DNA of 64,000 nt from UMGS1519 sp050951095 (GTDB taxonomy: Bacteria; Actinomycetota; Coriobacteriia; Coriobacteriales; Eggerthellaceae), in NCBI GenBank assembly GCA_050951095.1, contig JBMNIQ010000005.1, positions 62,001 through 126,000 on the forward strand, in the 5' to 3' direction. This document shows, piece by piece, positions 1-9,275 of this stretch (its first letter is position 1; each line of letters starts with the position of its first letter). The position numbers were made by a program, and so were the translations under genes. The notes under the pieces were generated by a model. It had not been told where the DNA came from, did not search any database, and worked only from the letters and a program-made list of their open reading frames with translations.

Positions 1-2654
1 CAGTCGCTGAAGTTGAACTCCAGCAGGTCGCGCAGCTGCACCGTGCGGCCGACAGGGTGGATTGCTTGGCTGAACTGGTGGAACAGGTCGTAATCGTTCG
101 TGCGCACGGCCCGCTGCAGCAGGTAGATGGTCTCGGGCGTCAGCAGGTGCTCCTCGCCGTTCAGCGGGCGCCACTTCGTGATGCCGGAGCTTGCCAGCTG
201 GTCGGGAGCGGGCGTGGACAGCAGCGCGACGGCGGCATCGTAGCGCTCGTTGCATTCGCGCTCCAGGTCGTCGATGCCCAGGCCGCCCACGCGGCTGACG
301 GTGCCGGTGAAGTGCTCGTCCACCAGCTTCTGGGAAAGGCCCACGGCCTCGAAGATCTGCGCGGAATGGTAGCCCTGCATGGTGGAGATGCCCATCTTCG
401 ACATGACGCTCACGATGCCGGCCGTGATGGCCTTGTTGTAGTTCGCGATGCCCGTCTCCGCATCCGTGCCGCCCAGCTTGTCCTGCTCGGCCAGCTGGCG
501 GATGCACTCATGCGCCATGTACGGGTAGATGCCGGAGGCGGAGTAGCCCACCAGCGCCGCGAAGTCGTGCGGCGTGATGGCATCGCCGCATTCCACGATG
601 ATGTCCGTATGCGTGCGGATGCCGGCGCGCAGCAGGTGGTTGTGCACGGAGGCCACGGCCAGAAGCGACGGGATGGAGACCTCGCCGTCGGCCGCGCGGT
701 CGGAGATGATCAGGATGTTCGCACCCTGGCGCACGGCCCGCTCGGCCTGCGCGTCCAGCATCTTCACGGCCTGCTCCAGCGCCTCGGGGCCGTCCTGGCG
801 TCCGTAGACCGCGGACAGGCGGGCCGTCTGGAAGCCCTGGTGGTCGATCTGCTCGAGCGCCAGGAAGTCGGCACGCGTCAGGATGGGCGTGTTCAGGCGC
901 ACCAGGCGGCAGTTCGTGCGGGCATCTTCCAGGAAGTTGCCGTGGTTGCCCACGTACAGCAGCGTGGACGTGATGAACGACTCGCGCAGCGCGTCGATGG
1001 GCGGGTTCGTGACCTGGGCGAACAGCTGGTTGAAGTAATCGAACAGCGAACGCGGCCGCTTCGACAGCACGGCCAGCGGGATGTCGGCGCCCATGGATGC
1101 CAGCGGGGCCTTGCCCTGCTCTGCCATGGGGATGACGGCCTCCTCCACGTCGTCGAAGTGGTAGCCGTGGCGCGCCAGGCGCTGCGTGAACGGAACGTCC
1201 TCGTCGCGCTCGGCCGTGCCGGGCTCGTGCGCCTCGCCGCGCAGGTCCTCGATGCGGAGCATGCCGGCATCCAGCCACTCGCGGTATGGCTTCTCGTTCG
1301 CGAATGCGTCCTTGATCTCGTCGTCCCACAGCACGCGGCCCTTCGCGGGGTCCACCAGCAGCATCTCGCCGGGTCCCAGGCTGCCGGCCTTCAGGATGTC
1401 GGCGGAATCGATGTCCAGGGCGCCCGCCTCGCTGGACAGGATCAGGCGGTCGTCGTCCGTGATGTAGTAGCGCGCGGGGCGCAGGCCGTTGCGGTCCAGC
1501 ACGGCGCCGGTCACGATGCCGTCGCTGAATGCGATGGCGGCCGGGCCGTCCCAGGCCTCCATGACCATGGACTGGTAGGCGCCCCAATCATGGCGGCGGT
1601 CGGTCAGGTTGATGTTGTGGTCCCAGGGCTCGGGCAGCAGCATGGACATGCTGCGCGCCAGCGGGCGGCCGTTCATGGTGATGAACTCCAGCACGTTGTC
1701 CAGCATGGCGGAGTCGGAGCCCTCGCGGTCGATGATGGGCAGGACCTCTTCGAGCGAATCCTTGAGGACGGGGGAGTACAGGCCCGGTTCGCGGGCCTTC
1801 GTCCAGTTCACGTTGCCGCGCAGCGTGTTGATCTCGCCGTTGTGGACCATGTAGCGGTTCGGGTGCGCGCGCTCCCACGACGGTGTCGTGTTCGTGGAGT
1901 AGCGCGAATGCACCAGCGCCAGCGCCGTCTCGGTGGAGGCGTTGTCCAGGTCCGGGAAGAAGCGGCGCATCTGCGGCGCCACCAGCATGCCCTTGTAGAC
2001 GATGGTGCGCGCGCTCATGGAGCAGATGTAGAAGATCTTGCAGTCCAGCGCGCGGTCGGCATGCCCCAGCTTCTCGATGGTGCGGCGGCACACGTACAGG
2101 CCGCGCTCGAACTCGTCGCCGGCGGCCAGGTTGTCGGGGCGTCCCACGAACGCCTGCATGATGGTGGGCATGCAGGCCTTGGCGGTTTCGCCCAGGTCGT
2201 GCGGGTCCGTGGGGACCTCGCGCCAGAACAGCAGCGGGATGCCCTTCCGCGCACAGCCATCCTCGAAGATGCGCTTTGCCTCGCGCACGCCCTCGGGGTC
2301 CTGCGGCAGGAAGATCATGGCCACGCCGTAGTCGCCCTCGTCGGGCAGCAGATGGCCGTAGCGCTGGGCCTCCATGCGGAAGAAGCGGTGCGGGATCTGG
2401 AACAGGATGCCCGCGCCGTCGCCGGTGTTCCGCTCCAGGCCCACGCCGCCGCGGTGCTCAAGGTTCACCAGAACGGACAGCGCATCGTCCAGCATCTGGT
2501 GGGAGCGCTCGCCGTTCAGGTGGGCGATGGCACCGATGCCGCAGGCGTCATGTTCGAATTCGGGCCGGTACAGCGTCTGCTGCCCGGTCGCTGCAGCCGC
2601 GTGCCCCTGCGGGGCGCGGGCCGCCGTTTCATTGAGGTTCATTTTCGTCGACAC
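1..2654 (-). CDS. gltB: Glutamate synthase large subunit, 3' end cut by window edge
   Basis: Ferredoxin/NAD(P)H-type glutamate synthase large chain: moves the glutamine amide nitrogen to 2-oxoglutarate to give two glutamates. About 884 codons are present; the family is near 1500, so the FMN/Fe-S half lies beyond the window. A short propeptide precedes DACGIG, and Cys38 is the expected N-terminal nucleophile after cleavage. The class II amidotransferase domain continues with LEHRGG, GDGAGIL and HNGEINTLRGN, and the central domain follows (SYSASGIYPYM region). I chose a GTG start at 2654 because AAGGAG lies 9 nt upstream; an in-frame ATG at 2642 is the alternative. No small subunit (gltD) is visible here. 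Family assignment is certain from motif order; the start is less so. Confidence 0.96.
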   Translation of the reverse strand, partial: MSTKMNLNETAARAPQGHAAAATGQQTLYRPEFEHDACGIGAIAHLNGERSHQMLDDALSVLVNLEHRGGVGLERNTGDGAGILFQIPHRFFRMEAQRYGHLLPDEGDYGVAMIFLPQDPEGVREAKRIFEDGCARKGIPLLFWREVPTDPHDLGETAKACMPTIMQAFVGRPDNLAAGDEFERGLYVCRRTIEKLGHADRALDCKIFYICSMSARTIVYKGMLVAPQMRRFFPDLDNASTETALALVHSRYSTNTTPSWERAHPNRYMVHNGEINTLRGNVNWTKAREPGLYSPVLKDSLEEVLPIIDREGSDSAMLDNVLEFITMNGRPLARSMSMLLPEPWDHNINLTDRRHDWGAYQSMVMEAWDGPAAIAFSDGIVTGAVLDRNGLRPARYYITDDDRLILSSEAGALDIDSADILKAGSLGPGEMLLVDPAKGRVLWDDEIKDAFANEKPYREWLDAGMLRIEDLRGEAHEPGTAERDEDVPFTQRLARHGYHFDDVEEAVIPMAEQGKAPLASMGADIPLAVLSKRPRSLFDYFNQLFAQVTNPPIDALRESFITSTLLYVGNHGNFLEDARTNCRLVRLNTPILTRADFLALEQIDHQGFQTARLSAVYGRQDGPEALEQAVKMLDAQAERAVRQGANILIISDRAADGEVSIPSLLAVASVHNHLLRAGIRTHTDIIVECGDAITPHDFAALVGYSASGIYPYMAHECIRQLAEQDKLGGTDAETGIANYNKAITAGIVSVMSKMGISTMQGYHSAQIFEAVGLSQKLVDEHFTGTVSRVGGLGIDDLERECNERYDAAVALLSTPAPDQLASSGITKWRPLNGEEHLLTPETIYLLQRAVRTNDYDLFHQFSQAIHPVGRTVQLRDLLEFNFSD

Positions 2655-2987
2655 CCTATTCGTCTCCTTATAACGATTCAGATGTCAAAAGGATAGTTGC
2701 GCAAGGCGGCGCATGCTATTTAAAGCATGTTACATTTCGGTTAATTCTGATTGCCGCCTCGTCCGATGATACGCGTAAATTCCCGCCGGTGCGCGGACGG
2801 ACGGGGAAGCGGCGCGCACGAGCTGCGCGACATGCGGTGCATGGCGACGTGCACACGCGGCACGGACGTGCGGCATGCGGCGCGGAAGGCTGCACAGCGA
2901 AGGATGCGCTATAAGAATGTAGGAATGCGGCCCGGCGCCGCGTACGGCGACTGCTGCGGCCGTGCGCCCAAAGCAGTGCGCGCCCGG
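2655..2987. other. Intergenic region upstream of gltB
   Basis: 333 bp without a convincing gene. The gltB-proximal part is AT-richer and on the minus strand holds TTGACA (2683-2688), but no well-spaced -10 box follows. ATGTAACAT-like sequence near 2726-2734 is a possible nitrogen-regulator half site, but I cannot support it. The distal part is GC-rich and featureless. Confidence 0.4.
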
Positions 2988-3713
2988 TCACGGACGGTTG
3001 TAGGCCAGCGACGTCCACATGCTCATGGTCTCGAAATGCGTGGACATGAACGAGTCGTCGAAATACGTGGCGCAGAACTGCTGCACGGGCGTTTCGATGG
3101 GCAGGCCGGCCTGGCGGTCGAACCAGCAGCCCAGGGCCGCGAACGTCAGGGCGATGTCGATGGCCATGAAGGCAACCATCAGACCGGTGATGATGCGGCG
3201 CGGCCGCGGCGGCACGGAGGCGATGCCCTCCTGGATGGCGGGGTAGCCCCATTTGAACCACAGCACGCCCGCCAGGCCCCAGACCAGCGCGATGGACAGG
3301 CAGGTGTGCCCGCCGATGTTGAAGGGCTGGTCCGCATAGCTCCAGGCCACGATGCCGTAGTACGTTTCCCAGAACCAGCCGGCAACGTACTCGAACGCGC
3401 CGCCGAGCAATGCGGCAGACGCGAACAGCGCCAAGGGGCGGTGCTTCAGCGGCCACAGGAATGCGGTCATGAGCACGGCGCCCAGGCCGTAGATGGGGCT
3501 GAACGGCCCCCAGACCAGCCCGGCGCGGCTTTCCCAGCGACCGTCGTTGAAATACGACACGATGACCTCGGCCACGAGCCCGACCAGGCTGGCGATGACG
3601 AACACCCAGAAGAGCTCCATCAGGGTGGGAGCTCTCTTCTGCGGTGTCGAGAGCGCATCCGCGGGGTTCGTTATCGTGTTGCCGTGGAGATCGGCTGTCT
3701 TTGCATGTTCCAT
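2988..3713 (-). CDS. Putative ABC-transporter type IV / CmpB-like membrane protein
   Basis: A 241-residue integral membrane protein of the PF06541 (putative ABC transporter type IV, CmpB) family; function undefined. About five to six hydrophobic segments start at residue 32. Family hallmarks are GLVWGPFSPIYGLGAV (about residues 65-80) and the W-Y-x3-PFNIGGHTCL...WGLAG stretch in the middle, typically a conserved loop plus helix. The start was set at the ATG at 3713; upstream in-frame codons are basic and look non-coding. No clear Shine-Dalgarno precedes it, while TACACT sits a few nt upstream, so translation may be leaderless. It is a stand-alone gene between gltB and the tetR operon. Confidence 0.75.
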   Translation of the reverse strand: MEHAKTADLHGNTITNPADALSTPQKRAPTLMELFWVFVIASLVGLVAEVIVSYFNDGRWESRAGLVWGPFSPIYGLGAVLMTAFLWPLKHRPLALFASAALLGGAFEYVAGWFWETYYGIVAWSYADQPFNIGGHTCLSIALVWGLAGVLWFKWGYPAIQEGIASVPPRPRRIITGLMVAFMAIDIALTFAALGCWFDRQAGLPIETPVQQFCATYFDDSFMSTHFETMSMWTSLAYNRP

Positions 3714-3887
3714 GCTGCCAGTGTAGCGCCGGACGGTTGCGTAATCGGCCGGGGTTCGCCGTTCGTAACAAGACGGTTTACCGGGGACTGGGCGGGCTAC
3801 CCGCAGCAGCGCCGATGCCGGCATCCTGACGGCGATCCGACATCGGCTGCAGCCCGGCTGCGCCGGCCCGGCACCGCGGAGCGCGGG

Positions 3888-4553
3888 CTAGTTCATCTCG
3901 GCGGCCAGCATGCCCTGGCATACCAGGGAGAGGCGCGTGGCAAGCTCGTCCTGCGTGATGCCCTGCTGCACGCAGACCTGGTCCAGCAGGAACGAGGCCG
4001 TCTGCTTCATGAACGGCGACATGAAGCGCTCGCGCACCTGTTCGTACGGCAGCTCGGCAATGCACCGGTCGTTCTCGTCGCGGTGCGTCAAGATGCCCAG
4101 CAGGCCGCTGATGCCGAACTCCAGCGCCAGGGCCGTGTCCTCCGGCAGCGGCGCGCCGTCCGGGTCCAGCGCCGTCTGCCAGATGCGCAGGATGCTGTTC
4201 TTCGCCACACGCCCCACGCGGTCGAAGCCGCCGCGGTTGATGAGCAGCGTCACGCGGCGCAGGTTCGCGTCCCACTGCTCGTTCGTCACCTGCAGCTCCC
4301 GGTCCGTGGACCACGTCACCAGCGCGCTCACCAGCATGCCGTTCGACAGGATGCTGTGCTCGATGGCGCGGTCCGTCAGCGCGTCCACGCTGTCGAAATG
4401 GTAGTAGAAGGTGCCGCGGTTGCAGCCGGCCTCCTTCGTGATGCCCCCCACGGTGATGCGGTCGAGCGGCGTCGTCTCCAGCAGGCGCCAATAGGCCCGG
4501 TAGATGCGCAGCCGGGCGTTGTCGTCGGCGCTGTCCTTGCGCGGTCGTCCCAT
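3888..4553 (-). CDS. TetR/AcrR-family transcriptional regulator
   Basis: 221 residues with an N-terminal TetR helix-turn-helix (residues about 15-60: ITVGGITKEAGCNRGTFYYHFDSVDAL) and a divergent helical ligand domain. It lies 11 bp downstream of the dehydratase-activase gene on the same strand. GGGAGG in the short gap (spacer about 6 nt) fixes the ATG at 4553. Cotranscription suggests it is a local repressor acting on the inverted-repeat element upstream of the operon (9149-9184); that link is inference. The ligand is unknown, plausibly an acyl-CoA or aromatic compound given the partner gene. Confidence 0.9.
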   Translation of the reverse strand: MGRPRKDSADDNARLRIYRAYWRLLETTPLDRITVGGITKEAGCNRGTFYYHFDSVDALTDRAIEHSILSNGMLVSALVTWSTDRELQVTNEQWDANLRRVTLLINRGGFDRVGRVAKNSILRIWQTALDPDGAPLPEDTALALEFGISGLLGILTHRDENDRCIAELPYEQVRERFMSPFMKQTASFLLDQVCVQQGITQDELATRLSLVCQGMLAAEMN

Positions 4554-4564
4554 GATGCCCCTCC

Positions 4565-7500
4565 CTACTGCTGCGCCGGTGCGGCCTTGCGGCTGCGGGC
4601 CGCCGCCTTCGCGTTCATGACCAGCATCTGCAGGCGGTTCTCCACGTTCGCGAAGCTGACGTCGGGGTCGTAGTCCAGCGGCAGGATCTGCGCGTCGGGG
4701 TACAGCTCCTTCAGGCGCTTCGAGATGCCGCGGCCCACGACGTGGTTCGGCAGGCAGCCGAACGGCTGCAGGATGATGAAGTTGCGGCAGCCCTCGGCGG
4801 CATGGTGCAGGATCTCGCCGGGGATCAGCACGCCCTCGCCGGCGTCGAACGTGTGGTGGATGATGGGGTCGCTGGCCTTCACCAGGTCCGTCATGCGCGC
4901 CGCCGGCTTGTACAGCGGATGCGCGCCGGCGATCTTGTCCGTGATGTTGTGAGCCACGTCGAACAGGTTGTCGGAGATGGCATTCATGGCCTTCACGCCG
5001 GCCGGGCGGTTCACGTGGTATTCCTTCGACTGCGCATGCTGGTAGAAGTACGTCTTGCGGATGACGTCCGTCATGCGCGCCTCGATGACCTCCATGCCGT
5101 TGCGCTCCAGGTAGTCCTTGATGTCGTGGTTCGCGCCGGGGTGGAAGTTCAGCAGGTACTCGCCGATGATGAGCACGCGCGGCTTCAGCTTGCCGGGGCT
5201 GCGGTCGTATCTCACCTGGCGCATCGTGGCGATGGAGTCCTTGAAGGCGCGCCGCGCTCCGCTGACGCCGCTGCGCCGCAGGCCGCCCATCAGCTGCTCC
5301 AGGGCCGTGTCGAACGCCTTGTTCGCCGCGCCCTTCACGGTCTCGTACGGGCGCATCTTGTGCTTCAGCTCCTCCAGCACGTCGATCATGGGCAGCGTCA
5401 TGGCAATCTGCACGGCGCTCTTCAGCGACATCTTGAAGCCGGGGTGCAGGTTGCGGTGGTCAACATCGTCGTTCGTGATGATGGGCACCTGCGCATAGCC
5501 GGCGTCGTCGAGCGCCTTGCGCAGCAGCGCGCTGTAATGCGTCAGGCGGCAGTCGCCGATGTACTTGCCCATGGCGATGGCCGTGTTGTCCGGGTCGTAT
5601 TCGCCGCTCTCCAGCGCTGCCAGCGCTTCGCCGATGACCACTTGCGCCGGGAAGCAGATGTCGTTGTGCACGTAGTGCTTTCCCAGGCGGATGGCCGTCT
5701 CGCGGCCCACGGGCAGCGAGACCACGTGCAGTCCCTGGTTCGAGAACACGGTGGCCATCAGGCGGCTGAACGCATGAGACGTGTTCGGCACCAGCACCGT
5801 CTTCCCGCGGTCGGCCTTCTCGAACTTCTGCGGGTACGGGTCGTGGAACGGCGCGTCCGTGACCAGCTGCGTTGCCTTCGGCAGCAAGCCGGCAGCCGCT
5901 TCGCGCTCGCGGCGCATGTTCACGGTGTCCACGAACGAGCGGATGCGGATGCCCAGCGGGCCAAGCGCGTCGCTCTCGTCCACCTTCAGCACCAGCGGCG
6001 CCTTCGAGCCGAACTCCCGCATCAGGCGGATGATCTCGTCCGTCAGGTACGCGTCGTGGCCGCAGCCGAAGCTGACGATCTGCGTGTACTCCAGGAACGG
6101 GTTCTCGGCGGCCAGGATGGCGCCCGAGAGCATGCGGGCGTGGAAGTTGTTCACGATGTCCAGGCGGCTGCTGGACAGGTCCACGCTGTCGATGCCGGGC
6201 ACGCAGTCCACCGGCAGCACGGTGATGCCGCGCTCCAGGAAGATGCGCGGGATGTCGTGGTTCACCAGCGGGTCGTTGTGGTACGGGCGCCCGGCCAGGA
6301 TCACGGCGTACGTGCCCGCATCCTCCACGGCCCTCAGGGCCGCCTCGCCGGCGTCCTGCAGCTTTTTGCGGAACGACGCCTCGGCGTCCACGGCGTATCC
6401 CAGCGCGCGCTTCGTCTCGGATTTCGGGATGTCGAACGTGTCCTTGAACCACTTCTCCAGCTGCTCGTCGCGGTCCTTGTCCGTGAACCAGTGGAACAGC
6501 GGGTTGTCCAGCGGGATGCCCCAGCGGCGCTCCGGGTTGTCGGAGTTGCGCATGACCATGCCGTAGCCCTTCACCACGGCGCACATGGAGATGCTGGTGT
6601 CCTCCGTGTTCTGCGAGGAAACCGTGGTCACGGTGGGCATGAAGATGCGGTCCACATGCTGCCGCGCAAGGTCGCGGAAATGGCCGTGCACCAGCTTCGC
6701 GGGGAAGCAGACGGTGTCGGAGGCCACGGCGGACAGGCCGTTCTCGTACAGCTCATGCGTGCTGGCGTGCGACAGCTTCACCGTGAAGCCCAGCGACTGG
6801 AACAGCGTCTTCCAGAACGGCATGCGGTCCCAGAATCCCAGCACGCGCGGCAGGCCGATGACGGTGTCGCGCTTCACGGGCACCTCGTGCGGCCAATCCT
6901 GGAACACCAGCTTGCGGCGCAGGGCGAACAGGTCCGGCACGCCGGCGGTCCGGCCCTGCAGCTCCTGCAGGCTGCGCCGCACGTCGGCATCCTTCGCATC
7001 GCCGATGATCTCGCCCTTCGAGCAGCGGTTGCCGGTGACCCAGGAGGCACCGGTGGAGAACTCGACCAGCGTCCGGTTGCAGTGGTTCGAGCAGAACGGG
7101 CACACCAGGTCCGTGGTCTGACGGTACGTCAGGCGGTCCAGCGCCTCGAAGCCGATGAAGCACGTCTCGGGGCGGGCGGAGCGCACGCCGCGGGCAAGCG
7201 GGGCGTCGGCATTCGCGCCGTCCGCCAGCTTCTTGCCGCGCTGCTCCTTCGCCAGCAGCGCGATGCCGATGGCGCCCATCAGGCCCGGGTACGGCGCGCG
7301 CACGACGGGCTTGCCCACGTACTGCTCGAACGCGCGCAGCACGGCGTCGTTCAGGAACGTGCCGCCCTGCACCACGATGCGGTCGCCCAGGCTGTCCAGG
7401 TTCGACACGCGGATGACCTTCGTGAACACGTTCTCGATGATGGAGCGGCACAGGCCCGCCATGATGTCGTCGGGATTCTTCCCGGCGCGCTGCTCGGACA

Positions 7501-9088
7501 CGATGCTGCTGTTCATGAACACGGTGCAGCGGCTGCCCAGGACGGCGGGGCTGTCGGAGTCGAAGGCGGCGCGCGCGATCTCCCGCACGGGGATGCCGAG
7601 CGTGGAGGCGAAGCCCTCCAGGAACGATCCGCAGCCGGAGCTGCAGGCCTCGTTCACCACGATGTCCGTGATGATGCCGTTGTCCAGCCAGATGGCCTTC
7701 ATGTCCTGCCCGCCGATGTCCAGGATGAAGCTGGTGTCGGGCTCGTACTTGCACGCGGCGCGGGCATGCGCCACGGTCTCCACGGTGTGGTAGTCGGCCT
7801 GGAACGCCTCGGACACCAGGTTCTCACCGTAGCCCGTGGTGCCCACGGACAGGATCTCCGGCGTGCTGCCCTTGGCTGCGAATGCGGCGTGCATGTCCTG
7901 CAGCGCCTTGCGGGCCACATCGATGGGCTCGCCCTCGTTCGACGCGTAGAACGAGTAGACCAGGTTCTCGTCCTCGTCGATGAACGCGAACTTCGTGGTG
8001 GTGGATCCGGAATCGATTCCCAGGTAGCCGCGCACTGCGGCATGCGCCGGGATGCCGCCGCCGTTCTGGTCCGGCAGCGCATGGCGGCTCTCGAACCGCT
8101 GGCGCTCCTCCGCGCTGTCGAAGTAGTTGCGCCCCGTGCCGGCAGAGGAGGCCTGCTGGCGGCTCAGCGCCAGCAGCTCGTCGTCGGCCGCGGCAAGGTC
8201 CACGACGTCGGGCGCATCCGCGAACAGCTCCTGCAGCGAAAGCGCGGCGCCCAGCGCCACGGTCGTTTCTGGATGCTCCGGCACCACGATGTCCGCGCCC
8301 TCCAGGCCCAGGCGCTCGGCGAACACGTCGATGAGCACGGGGTTGAACGTCAGCGGGCCGCCCTCGAAGATCACGGGCGGCGTGATGTCCAGGCCCTGGG
8401 CCAGGCCGCCGATGGTCTGCTTCGCAATGGCGTGGAACGCCGAGCGCGCCAGGTCCGTTTTCGGGACGCCCTGGTTCAGCAGCGGCTGGATGTCCGTCTT
8501 CGCATAGACGCCGCACCGGCCGGAGATGTTGTGCACGGACGTGCCGCGCGCTGCGTAGTCGTTGAATTCCGCGATGGGGATATCCAGCAGCGACGCGATC
8601 TCGTCGATGAACGCGCCGGTACCGCCCGCGCAGCTGCCGTTCATGCGCATGTCCGCCACGTTCAGCTCGCCCGTCTCCGGGTCGGGGGCGAAGAACGCCA
8701 TCTTCGCGTCCTGGCCGCCCAGCTCGATGGCCGTGCGCGTCTGCGGGTAATACGTGCGCACGGCGATGGCGTTCGCCACCACTTCCTGCACGAACGGCAC
8801 GTGCAGCGCCTCGGCCATGCCGGCGCCGCCGGAGCCGCAGAAGGCGGCGTGGATGGTAGCGCTGGGGAATTGCGCGTGCAAATCGGCCAGCAGCGTGCGG
8901 GCCGTGCCCGCCTGGCGCGCGTGGTGCCGGCGGTAGGAGCTGTAGAGCGTCTCGTGCGTGTCCGGGTCGATGGCCACGGCCTTCACCGTGGTCGATCCCA
9001 CATCGATGCCCACCAGGACATCCGTCGCGGCGGCGCGGGCCGCCTGCACCTGGTCTGCCGTGTGCAGCAGGTCGTTCGTTTCTTGCAT
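4565..9088 (-). CDS. Giant acyl-CoA dehydratase activase / HgdB-like fusion (BadF/BadG/BcrA/BcrD type)
   Basis: 1507 residues. Two tandem ASKHA ATPase modules of the BcrAD_BadFG family: the first begins VGIDVGSTTVKAV (residues 26-38), the second YLGIDSGSTTTKF (about 350). Each has a Cys-containing Fe-S motif (GSCAGGTGAF; EACSSGCGSF), as in activators that bridge a [4Fe-4S] cluster between subunits. A zinc/Fe-S-like CPFCSNHCNR follows, then DUF2229 (VLGFWDRMPFWKTLF) and a C-terminal HgdB/DUF2229-like region. Characterised relatives use ATP to inject an electron into 2-hydroxyacyl-CoA dehydratases or benzoyl-CoA reductases. This long fused form is widespread in anaerobes but its substrate is unknown. 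The start at 9088 has AAGGTGG 9 nt upstream; upstream in-frame codons run through the promoter. It is transcribed with the TetR gene. Confidence 0.9.
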   Translation of the reverse strand: MQETNDLLHTADQVQAARAAATDVLVGIDVGSTTVKAVAIDPDTHETLYSSYRRHHARQAGTARTLLADLHAQFPSATIHAAFCGSGGAGMAEALHVPFVQEVVANAIAVRTYYPQTRTAIELGGQDAKMAFFAPDPETGELNVADMRMNGSCAGGTGAFIDEIASLLDIPIAEFNDYAARGTSVHNISGRCGVYAKTDIQPLLNQGVPKTDLARSAFHAIAKQTIGGLAQGLDITPPVIFEGGPLTFNPVLIDVFAERLGLEGADIVVPEHPETTVALGAALSLQELFADAPDVVDLAAADDELLALSRQQASSAGTGRNYFDSAEERQRFESRHALPDQNGGGIPAHAAVRGYLGIDSGSTTTKFAFIDEDENLVYSFYASNEGEPIDVARKALQDMHAAFAAKGSTPEILSVGTTGYGENLVSEAFQADYHTVETVAHARAACKYEPDTSFILDIGGQDMKAIWLDNGIITDIVVNEACSSGCGSFLEGFASTLGIPVREIARAAFDSDSPAVLGSRCTVFMNSSIVSEQRAGKNPDDIMAGLCRSIIENVFTKVIRVSNLDSLGDRIVVQGGTFLNDAVLRAFEQYVGKPVVRAPYPGLMGAIGIALLAKEQRGKKLADGANADAPLARGVRSARPETCFIGFEALDRLTYRQTTDLVCPFCSNHCNRTLVEFSTGASWVTGNRCSKGEIIGDAKDADVRRSLQELQGRTAGVPDLFALRRKLVFQDWPHEVPVKRDTVIGLPRVLGFWDRMPFWKTLFQSLGFTVKLSHASTHELYENGLSAVASDTVCFPAKLVHGHFRDLARQHVDRIFMPTVTTVSSQNTEDTSISMCAVVKGYGMVMRNSDNPERRWGIPLDNPLFHWFTDKDRDEQLEKWFKDTFDIPKSETKRALGYAVDAEASFRKKLQDAGEAALRAVEDAGTYAVILAGRPYHNDPLVNHDIPRIFLERGITVLPVDCVPGIDSVDLSSSRLDIVNNFHARMLSGAILAAENPFLEYTQIVSFGCGHDAYLTDEIIRLMREFGSKAPLVLKVDESDALGPLGIRIRSFVDTVNMRREREAAAGLLPKATQLVTDAPFHDPYPQKFEKADRGKTVLVPNTSHAFSRLMATVFSNQGLHVVSLPVGRETAIRLGKHYVHNDICFPAQVVIGEALAALESGEYDPDNTAIAMGKYIGDCRLTHYSALLRKALDDAGYAQVPIITNDDVDHRNLHPGFKMSLKSAVQIAMTLPMIDVLEELKHKMRPYETVKGAANKAFDTALEQLMGGLRRSGVSGARRAFKDSIATMRQVRYDRSPGKLKPRVLIIGEYLLNFHPGANHDIKDYLERNGMEVIEARMTDVIRKTYFYQHAQSKEYHVNRPAGVKAMNAISDNLFDVAHNITDKIAGAHPLYKPAARMTDLVKASDPIIHHTFDAGEGVLIPGEILHHAAEGCRNFIILQPFGCLPNHVVGRGISKRLKELYPDAQILPLDYDPDVSFANVENRLQMLVMNAKAAARSRKAAPAQQ

Positions 9089-9148
9089 AGAGGTAAGCCA
9101 CCTTATCCCGGGCGTGCCCGAGCCGGAAAATGTATCGTTCCAGATATA

Positions 9149-9184
9149 CAACACTGTGTTGGGATTCTGCAGGAATCAGTGTTG
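9149..9184. promoter_or_regulatory. Nested inverted repeats, candidate TetR operator
   Basis: CAACAC-T-GTGTTG (9149-9161) is a perfect 6+1+6 palindrome. Its left arm, read as CAACACTG (9149-9156), is also a perfect inverted match to CAGTGTTG (9177-9184). The element lies 60-96 bp upstream of the activase start, in the only AT-rich stretch before that operon. Size and symmetry suit a TetR dimer. Regulator assignment is inference from operon context. Confidence 0.5.
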
Positions 9185-9275
9185 CATTTTCTTGGAATCT
9201 GCATGGTTGCGCCGGCAAAAGGGGCGTAAAGGGCGCGCAAAGGGCGCGCAAACGGGATGCGGTCGGGGCGGCGAG

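Noticed and set aside
57..2696. An 879-codon plus-strand frame over gltB
   Set aside because: Same antisense effect; the minus strand reads as glutamate synthase with all family motifs.
2720..2740. GlnR/AmtR-type nitrogen operator upstream of gltB
   Set aside because: Only a partial GTAAC-like half site; spacing and second half do not fit well enough.
4742..9229. A 1495-codon plus-strand open frame antisense to the activase gene
   Set aside because: Product is His/Arg/Val/Ala-rich with no domain pattern, and the opposite strand encodes a full conserved protein. Extreme GC bias at third positions removes stops from this antisense frame.
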